Translations under genes and position numbers: made by a program
Shown here: positions 45,275 through 54,003 of the stretch, piece after piece
Numbering within the stretch: position 1 is the first letter of the stretch
Layout of the letters: the number at the start of each line of letters is the position of its first letter
The notes under the pieces: model-generated
The model's database searches: none
Seen by the model: only the letters and a program-made list of their open reading frames with translations
What the model was told of the DNA's origin: nothing
Assembly (NCBI RefSeq): GCF_000504285.1
Contig: NZ_KI632511.1
Location: forward strand, 7,174,154 to 7,238,153
DNA from: Actinospica robiniae DSM 44927
Lineage (GTDB): Bacteria; Actinomycetota; Actinomycetes; Streptomycetales; Catenulisporaceae
DNA: 64,000 bases
Direction: 5' to 3'

Positions 45275-46080
45275 TGGCCGACGGAGTTATGAAGCGCATG
45301 TCCTTGATCTTCAAGTCCAAGGCCAATAAGGCCCTGGACAAGTACGAGGACCCGCGCGAGACACTCGACTACTCGTACGAGAAGCAGATGCAGCTGCTGC
45401 AGAAGGTGCGGCGCGGGGTCGCCGACGTGGCCACCTCCCGCAAGCGGGTCGAACTGCAGATGAAGAAGCTGCAGCAGGAGGGCGACAAGCTCGAGGGCCA
45501 GGCCCGCCGGGCGCTCGAGCTCAACCGCGAGGACCTCGCCCGCGAGGCGCTGACCCGGCGCGCGAACGTGGTCGCGCAGATCAGCGACCTGAACACGCAG
45601 TACGAGTCGCTGCAGGGCCAGGAGGAGAACCTCGTTCGCCAGTCCAAGGCGCTCGAGGCGAAGGTGGAGGCCTTCCGCACGCAGAAGGAGACCATCAAGG
45701 CCACCTACACCGCGGCGCAGGCCCAGGCCCAGATCGGGGAGGCCTTCTCGGGCATCTCCGAGGAGATGGGCGACATCGGGATGGCGATCCAGCGCGCCCA
45801 GGACAAGACCCAGCAGCTCCAGGCGCGGGCGTCCGCGGTGGACGAGCTGATGGCCTCCGGCGCCCTGGACGACCCGTCCGGCCTGGGCAAGGACGACATC
45901 ACCCGCCAGCTCGAGCAGCTCTCGTCCGGCGGCGCGGTAGACGACCAGCTGGCCAAGATGAAGCTGGAGCTCGGGGGCGGCTCGACCAAGGCCCTCGAGG
46001 GCGGCGCGAACGCCTCGTACGCGAACAAGAACGACGAGATCAGCGACGCTGACGTGCTCAAGGAGGGTGGCGCGGCATGA
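45274..46080 (+). CDS. pspA: PspA/IM30 (Vipp1-like) membrane-stress protein
   Basis: A 268-residue ESCRT-III-like protein that binds and mends stressed cytoplasmic membrane. Amphipathic start ('MKRMSLIFKSKANKALDKYE'), long coiled coil (about 35-195; 'LQMKKLQQEGDKLEGQARRA'), then a Gly-rich C-terminal region ending in an acidic tail. GGAGGG (45265-45270) stands 3 nt before the ATG at 45274. Its stop overlaps pspAA by 4 nt. Confidence 0.94.
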   Translation: MADGVMKRMSLIFKSKANKALDKYEDPRETLDYSYEKQMQLLQKVRRGVADVATSRKRVELQMKKLQQEGDKLEGQARRALELNREDLAREALTRRANVVAQISDLNTQYESLQGQEENLVRQSKALEAKVEAFRTQKETIKATYTAAQAQAQIGEAFSGISEEMGDIGMAIQRAQDKTQQLQARASAVDELMASGALDDPSGLGKDDITRQLEQLSSGGAVDDQLAKMKLELGGGSTKALEGGANASYANKNDEISDADVLKEGGAA

Positions 46081-46355
46081 TCGTGCGCATCCTGGGTGAG
46101 GGCCAGCTGGTCCTCGAGAAGGCGGCTCTGGCCGAGCTCAACCAGCTCGACGACGCGCTCATGGCGGCGGTCGAGGCGGGCGAACAGGGCCCCTTCGAGA
46201 CGGCCATGAAGGCGCTGCTCGGCAAGGTCCGCGAACTCGGCACCCCGCTGCCGGTCGAGGAGCTCAAGCCGAGCGACTTCATCCTGCCGAGCGCCGACTC
46301 GAGCCTCGACGAGGTGCGTGACCTGCTCTCCTCGGACGGACTCATCCCCGGTTGA
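46077..46355 (+). CDS. pspAA: PspA-associated protein PspAA
   Basis: A 92-residue single-domain PspAA protein: 'MIVRILGEGQLVLEKAAL', 'LNQLDDALMAAVEAGE', 'LPVEELKPSDFILPSADSSL' and 'SSDGLIPG'. Known to accompany PspA in actinobacteria and thought to modulate it. The start overlaps the pspA stop (ATGA), and a terminator follows directly, so pspA-pspAA is a closed two-gene unit. Confidence 0.88.
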   Translation: MIVRILGEGQLVLEKAALAELNQLDDALMAAVEAGEQGPFETAMKALLGKVRELGTPLPVEELKPSDFILPSADSSLDEVRDLLSSDGLIPG

Positions 46356-46376
46356 GCCGGTCGGCCACCCCTCCCC

Positions 46377-46412
46377 GACGTCCCCCGCGTGCTCCGGCGC
46401 GCGGGGGACGTC
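46377..46412 (+). terminator. Terminator of pspA-pspAA
   Basis: A perfect 13-bp stem (46377-46389 with 46400-46412) and 10-nt loop, followed by TCGTTTCG. It separates pspAA from htpX, which must have its own promoter within 46413-46552. Confidence 0.8.
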
Positions 46413-46552
46413 TCGTTTCGGCGCGCCACCGGGCGAAAGGTCCGGTCTGCCGGGAACCCGCCCCTCATACTGATCGTTGTCCGGGGTAGGCAATGGGCTA
46501 AACCGAGATGTTCGCCGTCGAAGGGGCGGTGCGGACGGAAGGCGGATGAACT

Positions 46553-47506
46553 GTGGCGAAGACGAGATTCGCGCCGGATCGCGGACTGACCTCCCGCATG
46601 GTTTTCGTCATGTTCCTGATCGGCCTGCTCGCGGTGGCGTTCATCGCGGCGCTGATCGCGTTCGTGCCCGCGCAGAGCCTGCCGATCGTGCTGGTCCTGG
46701 CCTTCGGCCTGCTGTTCGCCCAGTTCTTCTTCTCGGACAAGATCGCCACCTTCGCGATGGGCGCCCGAGAGGTCCAGCCGCAGGACTCGCGCGAGGCCGC
46801 GGCCCTGCACGCCGTGGTGGACCGGCTGTGCTCGCTGGCGGACATGCCCAAGCCGCGTGTCGCCATCGCGGACACCCCGGTGCCCAACGCGTTCGCCACC
46901 GGCCGCAACCCGAAGAACGCGGTCATCTGCGTCACCACCGGCCTGCTGCGCAACAACGCCCAGCTGACCCAGGAAGAGGTCGAGGGCGTGCTCGCGCACG
47001 AGCTCTCGCACGTGGCGCACCGCGATGTGATGGTGATCACCATCGCCTCCTTCCTCGGCATCCTGGCCGGCCTGGTGGGCCGGATGGCCTTCTGGTTCGG
47101 CCTCGGCGGGGACCGGCGGGACGACCGCGACGGCGGCGTGCCGGTACAGCTGATCATCATGCTGGTCTCGATCGTCACCTACGCCATCTCGTTCCTGCTC
47201 ATCCGGGCGCTCTCGCGCTACCGCGAGCTCGCCGCGGACCGGGCCGGCGCGCTGCTGACCGGCCGGCCGATGGCGCTGGCCTCCGCGCTCGGGAAGATCA
47301 CCGGCGACATGGCCCGGATCCCGCAGCAGGACCTGCGCGCGGCCGAGCCGTACAACGCGTTCTACTTCGCTCCCGCGTTCTCCAAGGAGTCGATGATGTC
47401 GCTGCTCTCCACCCACCCGAGCACGGAGCGGCGGATCGAGCAGCTCTACAAGATCAACGCCCAGCTGGGCGGTCCGGCCCCGGAAGTCCACGGACACCGG
47501 CACTGA
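46553..47506 (+). CDS. htpX: HtpX-type membrane zinc metalloprotease
   Basis: A 317-residue M48 protease for quality control of membrane proteins. Two N-terminal helices (about 15-62), the zinc motif 'VLAHELSHVAHRD' (His149, Glu150, His153), a second helix pair (about 165-215) and the third ligand in 'RELAADRAGA'. The GTG start has only a weak AAGG site. It is followed 26 nt later by pspAB, joining envelope-stress functions. Confidence 0.92.
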   Translation: MAKTRFAPDRGLTSRMVFVMFLIGLLAVAFIAALIAFVPAQSLPIVLVLAFGLLFAQFFFSDKIATFAMGAREVQPQDSREAAALHAVVDRLCSLADMPKPRVAIADTPVPNAFATGRNPKNAVICVTTGLLRNNAQLTQEEVEGVLAHELSHVAHRDVMVITIASFLGILAGLVGRMAFWFGLGGDRRDDRDGGVPVQLIIMLVSIVTYAISFLLIRALSRYRELAADRAGALLTGRPMALASALGKITGDMARIPQQDLRAAEPYNAFYFAPAFSKESMMSLLSTHPSTERRIEQLYKINAQLGGPAPEVHGHRH

Positions 47507-47532
47507 CCGGTACGCCGGGGATAAGGTGAGGC

Positions 47533-48102
47533 ATGGGTTTCCTCGACTCGCTGCTAGGCCGGAGCAAGCCGGTGCAGCCGAATCTGGACCAGCTCTTCGG
47601 CCTGCCCTCGGCGGCCATGACGCTGGAGGTCACCGGCAGCTTCCGGCCGACCGGCGCGGGCTCGGTGTGCTACCGCAAGGCCGAGGGCGGCGCGTTCCAT
47701 CAGGTCGAGACCGATGTCGAGGAGCTGCTCGAGAGCCTCGACGGGCCGCGCATCGAGGTCAGCAAGGACCAGTACGGCTACACCTGGCTCACCAGCCGGC
47801 ACTCGCCGGACGACATGACCGGCCTGGTGACCGACCTGCACGCGGTCAACACCGCCTTGCAGGACGAAGGCTTCGGGTCCTACCTGCTGTGCACGCTGGT
47901 CGGCTTCCGCGACGACGAGGGCCGCAAGCTCGCCCTGATCTACCTCTACAAGCGCGGCAGCTTCTACCCCTTCGCCCCGCTCACCGAGCCGAACCGGGAC
48001 AACAGCCTCGAGCTGCAGATGCGCTCGGAGCTGGCCAACGATCTGCGGATCGAGCAGGATCTCGGCCGCTGGTTCGCGGTCTGGGGCGCGCCAGGGCTCT
48101 GA
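47533..48102 (+). CDS. pspAB: PspA-associated protein PspAB
   Basis: A 189-residue soluble protein of the PspAB type: 'MGFLDSLLGRSKPVQPNLDQ', 'LFGLPSAAMTLEV', 'WLTSRHSPDDMTGLVTDLHA' and a C-terminal 'RIEQDLGRWFAVWGAPGL'. The family is known for its association with PspA, PspAA and HtpX; the mechanism is not defined. GAGG precedes the ATG. No terminator is obvious in the 164 bases before the next gene. Confidence 0.82.
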   Translation: MGFLDSLLGRSKPVQPNLDQLFGLPSAAMTLEVTGSFRPTGAGSVCYRKAEGGAFHQVETDVEELLESLDGPRIEVSKDQYGYTWLTSRHSPDDMTGLVTDLHAVNTALQDEGFGSYLLCTLVGFRDDEGRKLALIYLYKRGSFYPFAPLTEPNRDNSLELQMRSELANDLRIEQDLGRWFAVWGAPGL

Positions 48103-48266
48103 GGTACGGCGCGGCGCGGCGCGGCCTAAACCTCCGGCACGTCACACCTCTGCCACGATTGCACGCCTCGACTTGCCAGGCCCGGCGGCCCAACCGCTAG
48201 GCTCGGCGACGCCGGGGCGCTGGGCAGAGCCGCGGCGGGGTTCAGGGCCGTGGAGGACGACGAGCG

Positions 48267-49745
48267 ATGGTGACTGGACCGGTGACCGGTGCCGAGGGTG
48301 AAGAACAGGCCGGACGGGGGCTACCCGACCTCCGGCTGCAGCCGACGCCCGGTATTCCCGCCCAGCGTACGCAGCAGCCCCCGCAGGGGGAGTCTTCCGG
48401 ATCCCTGGACGAGGTGAATCCCACGGTAGACCCGGCTGATCCGGCGGTCCCCTCGAGCGACCCCGCGCGTTCTTTCCCGATCCCGGCGAATTCCACGCCC
48501 CCGGCGGATCCGGCGCTCGCGCCGCAGCCGCGCAACCCGATGATCCCGGCTCAGCCGGGCGACCCGTTCGCCGCCACGGCCGCGCGCGCCGAGCCGGTCG
48601 CCGCGGTGCTGCACTCGGCCGCGATCCCGGCGGCGGCGCCGACCGTGGAGAAGCTGCCCGAGCTCACCGAGGCCGAAGCGGACGCCGCCGAGGCCGCCGA
48701 CGAGCCGGGCCGCCCGGGCCGGCGCCGCCGCCGCGGGTCCTCGATGCGCCGTCAGACCTCCACGGCTATAGCCGTGCTGGGCTGGCTCGGCGTCAGTTTC
48801 CTGGTGCTGCACCGGTATCTGCCCGACGTGGGCGGCCTCGGCTCGCTGCTCGAGACCTGGCTGCCCTGGCTCGCCCTGCCGATCCTGGTGCTGCTGGCCG
48901 CCGCGGGGATCGTGCACACCCGGCGCGCCCTGATCGCCACGCTGGCCGCGGCGCTGGTGTGGACGGCGCTCTACGGCCCCTCGCTCCTGCCGCGGGGCAG
49001 CAGCGCGCCGGCGAAGCTGCACATCTTCAGCGAGGACGTCAACGGCATCACCGCCGAGGCCAAGGCCTCCAGCACGGCGGCGCTGGCCGAGAACGCCGAC
49101 GTCGTCGCGCTGGAGGACCTGTACGCGGGCGTGGCCCAGTCCTCGGCCGTGAGCGCGCTCAACGCCGGCTACAAGTACCACGTCACCGAGTACGGCTTCG
49201 GGCTCTGGAGCCGCTACCCGATCTCCGCCGTGAGCCCGGTCAGCGTCGGTACCACGGACGGGGACTCCTCGGTCTCGCTCGGGGTGCAGTCCGCGAAGAT
49301 GGCGGCCGCGGCCACCGGCACGCCGCTGATCGGCGCGCTCAAGGCCACGCTCACGGTGCCGGACGGAAAGCCGCTCACGGTCTTCCTGGTGCACCTGCCG
49401 CAGCCGGTGCTCGGCAACTCGGGCTTCGCCAAGGCCCGCGACGCGGCGTTCACCGGGTTCGTGACCATGCTCAAGGCGGACACCTCGCCGCGGCTCGCCG
49501 TGATCGGCGTCCTGAACGTGGCCGCGACCGACCGGCAGTTCTCGCAGCTCACCAAGGGCCTCGGCCTGCGCAGCGCGCAGCAGGCGGCGGGCAGCGGCTT
49601 CGGCTTCACCTGGCCCGCCGAGTTCCCCATCGTCCGCCTCGACGACGTGCTCACCCGGGGCCTGCAGCCGCTGCGCTCGAGCGTGCTGCCGTCGATCGCC
49701 GGCGGGCAGGCGCACCTGCCGATCGAAGTCGACCTGAACTACTGA
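48267..49745 (+). CDS. Endonuclease/exonuclease/phosphatase-like membrane protein, degenerate site
   Basis: A 492-residue protein: a Pro-rich cytoplasmic region (1-150), three membrane helices (about 165-240), then an outside domain of EEP fold. The Glu of 'VVALEDLYAG' and the His of 'VFLVHLPQP' are kept, but the usual GDFN is 'IGVLNVA' (414-417) and the final SDH is 'GQAHLPI' (His483 kept, Asp lost). It may therefore be a non-catalytic or altered member. GAGGACGACGAG precedes the ATG. No clear operon partner. Confidence 0.75.
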   Translation: MVTGPVTGAEGEEQAGRGLPDLRLQPTPGIPAQRTQQPPQGESSGSLDEVNPTVDPADPAVPSSDPARSFPIPANSTPPADPALAPQPRNPMIPAQPGDPFAATAARAEPVAAVLHSAAIPAAAPTVEKLPELTEAEADAAEAADEPGRPGRRRRRGSSMRRQTSTAIAVLGWLGVSFLVLHRYLPDVGGLGSLLETWLPWLALPILVLLAAAGIVHTRRALIATLAAALVWTALYGPSLLPRGSSAPAKLHIFSEDVNGITAEAKASSTAALAENADVVALEDLYAGVAQSSAVSALNAGYKYHVTEYGFGLWSRYPISAVSPVSVGTTDGDSSVSLGVQSAKMAAAATGTPLIGALKATLTVPDGKPLTVFLVHLPQPVLGNSGFAKARDAAFTGFVTMLKADTSPRLAVIGVLNVAATDRQFSQLTKGLGLRSAQQAAGSGFGFTWPAEFPIVRLDDVLTRGLQPLRSSVLPSIAGGQAHLPIEVDLNY

Positions 49746-49751
49746 GCGAGC

Positions 49752-49792
49752 AGCCGCCGGGCCGACGCCGCTGGGGCGGCCGGCCGGCGGCT
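49752..49792. terminator. Bidirectional terminator
   Basis: A 9-bp stem (49752-49760 with 49784-49792), extendable by further GC pairs, between the convergent EEP-like gene and nadA. Confidence 0.55.
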
Positions 49793-49804
49793 AGGCCGAA
49801 CGGG

Positions 49805-51001
49805 TTACGGCAGGGCCAGCATCTGCTCCAGCGCCGCCTGGGCCTGCTCGGCGGTGCGCTGCTCGACCGTGATCCGGTTGACCGGCTTGCCCGCCACCAG
49901 CGACTCGAGCGTCCAGACCAGGTGCGGCAGGTCGATCCGGTTCATCGTGGAGCAGTAGCAGACCGACTTGTCCAGGAAGACGATCTGCTTGTCCGGGTGC
50001 GCGTTCGCGAGGCGGCGCACCAGGTTCAGCTCGGTGCCCAGGGCCCACGCCGTGCCCGGCTCGGCCGCCTCCAGCGCCTTGATGATGTACTCGGTGGACC
50101 CGACGTAGTCGGCCTTCTCCACGACCTCGTAGCGGCATTCCGGGTGCACCAGCACGTTCACGCCGGGGATGCGCTCACGCACGTCGTCCACGCATTCGGG
50201 GGTGAACCGGCCGTGCACCGAGCAGTGCCCGCGCCACAGGATCATCTTCGCGTCGCGCAGCTGCTCGGCGGTCAGCCCGCCCATCGGCTTGTACGGGTTG
50301 TAGAGCACGCAGTCGTCCAGGCTCAGGCCGAGCCGGCGTACCGCGGTGTTGCGGCCGAGGTGCTGGTCGGGCAGGAAGAGCACCTGCTCACCCTGCTCGA
50401 ACGCCCAGGTCAACGCGCGCTCGGCGTTGGACGAGGTGCAGATGGTGCCGCCGTGCCGGCCGGTGAAGGCCTTGATGTCGGCGGAGGAGTTCATGTAGGA
50501 GACCGGGACGACCCGGCTCGCGATGCCGAGGTCCTCGAGCAGCTCCCAGCACTGCTCGACCTGCTCGGCCGTGGCCATGTCGGCCATCGAGCAGCCGGCC
50601 GCGAGGTCCGGCAGCAGCACCTGCTGGCTCTCGGAGGTGAGGATGTCCGCGGACTCGGCCATGAAGTGCACGCCGCAGAAGACGATGTACTCGGCGTCCG
50701 GGCGGTTGGCCGCGTCCCGGGCCAGCTTGAACGAGTCGCCGGTCACATCCGCGAACTGCACCACCTCGTCGCGCTGGTAGTGGTGGCCCAGGATGAACAC
50801 CTTCTCGCCCAGCGCCTGCTTGGCCGCCCACGCGCGCGCCACCAGGTCGGGGTCGCTGGGCGCGGGCAGGTCGCCCGGGCACTCCACGCCGCGCTCGCTG
50901 CGCGGGTCGGCGGCCTGCCCGAGCAGGAGCAGCGAGAGCGGCGTGCCGGCGGGCTCGGCGAAGACGGCTGCCCGCTCGCTGGTCTGGCTGGTCGTGGTCA
51001 C
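49805..51001 (-). CDS. nadA: Quinolinate synthase
   Basis: A 398-residue NadA that condenses iminoaspartate and dihydroxyacetone phosphate, the first steps to NAD. The 4Fe-4S cysteines are in 'VFCGVHFMAESADIL', 'WRGHCSVHGRF' and 'LDKSVCYCSTMNR'; substrate motif 'GHHYQRDEVVQFAD'. GTG 51001 with GAGGAG 9 nt upstream is chosen over an ATG at 51031, which would precede this site. nadB and nadC are not in the window. The divergent Fe-S carrier could supply its cluster. Confidence 0.95.
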   Translation of the reverse strand: MTTTSQTSERAAVFAEPAGTPLSLLLLGQAADPRSERGVECPGDLPAPSDPDLVARAWAAKQALGEKVFILGHHYQRDEVVQFADVTGDSFKLARDAANRPDAEYIVFCGVHFMAESADILTSESQQVLLPDLAAGCSMADMATAEQVEQCWELLEDLGIASRVVPVSYMNSSADIKAFTGRHGGTICTSSNAERALTWAFEQGEQVLFLPDQHLGRNTAVRRLGLSLDDCVLYNPYKPMGGLTAEQLRDAKMILWRGHCSVHGRFTPECVDDVRERIPGVNVLVHPECRYEVVEKADYVGSTEYIIKALEAAEPGTAWALGTELNLVRRLANAHPDKQIVFLDKSVCYCSTMNRIDLPHLVWTLESLVAGKPVNRITVEQRTAEQAQAALEQMLALP

Positions 51002-51296
51002 GTCCCACAGCTCCTCGGTCGGGCCCGGCACTGGCCGCGCTCCTTTTCGTCTTACTGACGCTAAGCCATCTTATCGCACCGGTATTCCCGGTGATCACCG
51101 CGAGATCCCCACGAGTTCCACACGATCTTCACTCGGATCGAGACGTCGGTCATACCACCCGGCCGTCCCGGTATGCGACGATAGAAGCGAATGGACGGCT
51201 GGCACCGACTCCTCGGGAATACCAAGCCGTCGTGCAGGCGTTGAGCGGTGAAGGCAACGACCCGACGGACCGTTACTGAGACAAGGGGTTAGCACG

Positions 51297-51656
51297 ATGT
51301 CGGTAGAGGTTGAGATCAGCAGCACCAAGGTGGACGGCATCATCCTGACCGATGAGGCCTCGGCCAAGGTCAAGAGCCTGCTGGAGCAGGAGGGTCGGGA
51401 CGACCTTTCGCTGCGTGTCCAGGTTCAGCCGGGCGGGTGCTCCGGTCTGCGCTACCAGCTGTACTTCGACGACCGTTCCCTCGACGGCGACGTGGTCTCG
51501 GAGTTCGGCGGCGTCAAGGTCGTCACCGACCGGATGAGCGCCCCGTACCTCGTCGGCGCGACCGTGGACTTCGTGGACACGATCGAGAAGCAGGGCTTCA
51601 CGATCGACAACCCGAACGCCACCGGTTCCTGCGCCTGCGGCGAGAGCTTCAACTAA
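51297..51656 (+). CDS. erpA: A-type iron-sulfur carrier (ErpA/IscA)
   Basis: A 119-residue HesB-fold protein carrying Fe-S clusters to targets. The three cluster cysteines are Cys48 ('QPGGCSGLRY') and Cys112/Cys114 ('GSCACGESF'). AAGGGG stands 9 nt before the ATG. It lies divergent from nadA, an Fe-S enzyme, and ends 5 nt from the convergent MFS gene. Confidence 0.92.
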   Translation: MSVEVEISSTKVDGIILTDEASAKVKSLLEQEGRDDLSLRVQVQPGGCSGLRYQLYFDDRSLDGDVVSEFGGVKVVTDRMSAPYLVGATVDFVDTIEKQGFTIDNPNATGSCACGESFN

Positions 51657-51661
51657 TCCGG

Positions 51662-52942
51662 CTAGTTCGTAGCCGGCGGCGCTTCGGCCGCCCGGACGGG
51701 CTCGGGCTCGCGTGATGACCGCGCGGGCTCGGGCCCGTCTGCGTGCGTGCCGTGCGCGCGCTGAGCCTTGCGGCTGGCCAGGTACAGCGAGCTGAGCAGG
51801 ATCACGCCGCCGACGAAGTAGCACAGGTCCCGGTAGAAGACCTCCCCGACCAGCGCCGCGCACAGGGCGATGCCGACGCACTGCGAGCCGGTGACCAGCA
51901 GGTTGTCCGCGCCGCTGACCCGGCCCATGAGCTCGTTCGGCGTGCCGAGCTGGATGGCGGTGATCGAGCCGACGATGGCCACCGGCAGGCCGAAGCCGAA
52001 CAGCGCCGCCGCGCCCACCACCACCGGGGTCGCCGGCGCGGCCAGGGCCAGGCACGCCGCGCCCGCCAGGGCCAGCCCCGAGGCGGTGGCCAGCCCGGCG
52101 CCGATCCGCCGAATGAGTGAACCTGCGCTCAGCCCACCCGCCACACCGGTGACACCCATCACGGTGACCAACACGCCCATCCACGTGGGCGCGTGGTGCA
52201 GGCCCACAGTCGTGACCGGGATGACGAGCGTCTCCAGAAAGCCCATCCCGAACAGCGCGATCGCGCAGGCGATGCTCAGCTGCCGCAGTGACACGGTGCC
52301 GAACAGGTAGCGGAACCCGGCCGAGCTCTCCGCCCAACGGCTCGGCCGTTCTCCGTCCTCGGCGGGCTGCGGCCGCGGGTCCTCGATCCGCATCAGCGAC
52401 CAGCACAGCAGGCTGAAGGCGAAGGTGGCCGCGTCCATCACGGCCAGCGCGTGGCCGCCGAACGCCGCGAGCAGACCGAGGCCGATGGCCGGCGTGATCA
52501 GCCGCGAACCCTGCTGCAGCGCCTGCCCGAGCCCGCTCGCATCGGCGAACAGGTCTTTCGGCAGCAACTGCTCCTTGAGTCCGTTGAAGGCGGCGCTCGT
52601 GATGGTCGCGCTCAGGCCGTAGCAGAACATGACGGAGTAGATCAGCCACAGCTGCGCCGAGCTGCGCACGGTGACGAGGCTGAGAACCAGCAGCGCGGTG
52701 ACGGCGTTGGTGACCATCAGCGTGCGCTTGTGGCGAAGCCGGTCGACGAGCACGCCGGTGACCGGGGAGAGCACCGTGCCGAGGTTCAGCATCAGGATTG
52801 TGACGCCCATCTCGGCGGTCGAGCCGGTCAGCTCCTTGACCCAGATCGCCGCGGCCAGCCAGAACGCCATGTCCCCGATGGTGTCCACGGTGCTGCCGAG
52901 CAGATAGATCCGGTAGTTCCGGATCCCCAACAGTGCGCGCAT
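51662..52942 (-). CDS. MFS exporter
   Basis: A 426-residue twelve-helix transporter of the drug/siderophore exporter kind ('RNYRIYLLGSTVDTIGDMAF', 'TGVLVDRLRHKRTLMVTNA' between helices 2 and 3). The C-terminal tail after about 390 is hydrophilic, rich in Pro and Glu. It follows the ArsR-like gene by 42 nt on the same strand, so its expression should follow that repressor's ligand; the exported compound is unknown. Confidence 0.88.
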   Translation of the reverse strand: MRALLGIRNYRIYLLGSTVDTIGDMAFWLAAAIWVKELTGSTAEMGVTILMLNLGTVLSPVTGVLVDRLRHKRTLMVTNAVTALLVLSLVTVRSSAQLWLIYSVMFCYGLSATITSAAFNGLKEQLLPKDLFADASGLGQALQQGSRLITPAIGLGLLAAFGGHALAVMDAATFAFSLLCWSLMRIEDPRPQPAEDGERPSRWAESSAGFRYLFGTVSLRQLSIACAIALFGMGFLETLVIPVTTVGLHHAPTWMGVLVTVMGVTGVAGGLSAGSLIRRIGAGLATASGLALAGAACLALAAPATPVVVGAAALFGFGLPVAIVGSITAIQLGTPNELMGRVSGADNLLVTGSQCVGIALCAALVGEVFYRDLCYFVGGVILLSSLYLASRKAQRAHGTHADGPEPARSSREPEPVRAAEAPPATN

Positions 52943-52984
52943 GTCCGCACTCCCTCCCCTTGGTGTGGTCCTCAGCCCACTGCG

Positions 52985-53665
52985 TCAGTTGTCCGCGTCG
53001 TCCGTGATGTCAGCGTTCGTGTCGTCGGGCCGGTCGGGCGGCACGGCCTCGGCCGGGTTGACGAAGAGGTTGAGCTCGAACGGGATCGAGCCCTCGGGCC
53101 GCAGCGACGGGTCCTGGATGCGGGCGTAGTAGCGCATGATGACCTCCGTCCAGGCCTGCTCGAGTTCGCGCATCTCCTCGGGTGTGCCGAAGAGCATGAA
53201 CCGGAAGTCGCCGACCACATCGCGCACCTCGGCGGGCCATTTCGAGGCTTCGGCCCGGTACCGCGCCCGCCGCTCGAGCCAGCGCTGGAACATCAGGTCG
53301 CCCAGCGCCCGAGCGGCCGCGGCGACCCCGGGCGCGGGATCCTCCCGGTCGAACTCGAAACCGACGGTGCCCAGCCGCCACGGCCGCTCACGCCCCTCGC
53401 CGCCGCCGGCCTCCTCGACGTAGCCGTACTTCGCGAGCGTCCGCAGGTGATAGGCGACCGACGTGGGCGATCCGCCGAGGAGCTTCGAAGCCTGCGTCGC
53501 CGTCAAGTCGCCGTGCACGCCGAGAGCCTCGTAAAGCGCCAGCCGTACCGGATGCGCCAGCGCACGCAGCTCGCGCGGATCGGAAGCCTTGTGCAGCTTC
53601 ACCGGTGCCGGAGCCCCGTCCTTGCCCGCGCTGTCCGCGCCCGGCTCGTCCTTGCCCTCGCTCAT
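52985..53665 (-). CDS. ArsR-like winged-helix transcriptional regulator
   Basis: A 226-residue regulator. The helix-turn-helix is at about 25-95: 'RALAHPVRLALYEAL', 'LTATQASKLLGGSPTSVAYH' and 'LRTLAKYGYVEEAG'. The C-terminal part (about 110-200), which has Trp and Arg-rich helices, may bind ligand; there are no Cys metal ligands. ATG 53665 is preceded by TAACTT ending 6 nt upstream (leaderless). The three-copy repeat at 53690-53726 is its likely operator, giving autoregulation with the exporter. Confidence 0.87.
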   Translation of the reverse strand: MSEGKDEPGADSAGKDGAPAPVKLHKASDPRELRALAHPVRLALYEALGVHGDLTATQASKLLGGSPTSVAYHLRTLAKYGYVEEAGGGEGRERPWRLGTVGFEFDREDPAPGVAAAARALGDLMFQRWLERRARYRAEASKWPAEVRDVVGDFRFMLFGTPEEMRELEQAWTEVIMRYYARIQDPSLRPEGSIPFELNLFVNPAEAVPPDRPDDTNADITDDADN

Positions 53666-53689
53666 ACCGGGAAGTTAGCAGGAAAGGGT

Positions 53690-53726
53690 TCTTTCGAAAA
53701 GAGTCTTTCGAAAGAGATCTTTCGAG
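53690..53726 (-). promoter_or_regulatory. Three-copy TCTTTCGAAAGA operator array
   Basis: Copies begin at 53690, 53704 and 53718, an exact 14-bp period. The middle copy (53704-53715) is a perfect palindrome; the first has one extra A, the third is partial. The array overlaps the -35 region of the leaderless promoter of the ArsR-like gene, so binding would repress the regulator-exporter operon. Confidence 0.7.
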
Positions 53727-53851
53727 GCTCGGCCGCACGCCGGGGCACGTGCCACAGCCGTGTCACGTGTGTCACAGTCGGGAGATCCCGCAGGTCGGAG
53801 CGGGGTGCCGGGGTGGCGGACGCCCGCGGTCGAAACCGTGCCAGGAAACGA

Positions 53852-53896
53852 CAGGGCCTCCGGCGCCGCTACCCACAAACGACGTCGGAGGCCCTG
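53852..53896. terminator. Orphan hairpin in a gene-poor stretch
   Basis: Arms 53852-53862 and 53886-53896 are exact 11-bp complements around a 23-nt loop. No adjacent gene explains it: the ArsR-like gene starts 190 nt away and the next minus-strand frame ends at 54004. It would terminate transcripts coming from the lipoprotein gene. Confidence 0.45.
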
Positions 53897-54003
53897 CCTC
53901 CTGCGGACCCGGAGCACCCGCGGAACTTCAGCGGGTGGCTGCCCTCCGATACGGCCCGCCACAGCGTCCACGTCGCCGGGGGGAGAGCGGCGCGGGCGCA
54001 GGC

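Noticed and set aside
53761-53796. Two overlapping TGTCAC motifs as further ECF41 promoters
   Set aside because: The -10 positions read GATC and GGTC, and no plus-strand gene follows. A third TGTCACG at 23360 also lacks the -10.
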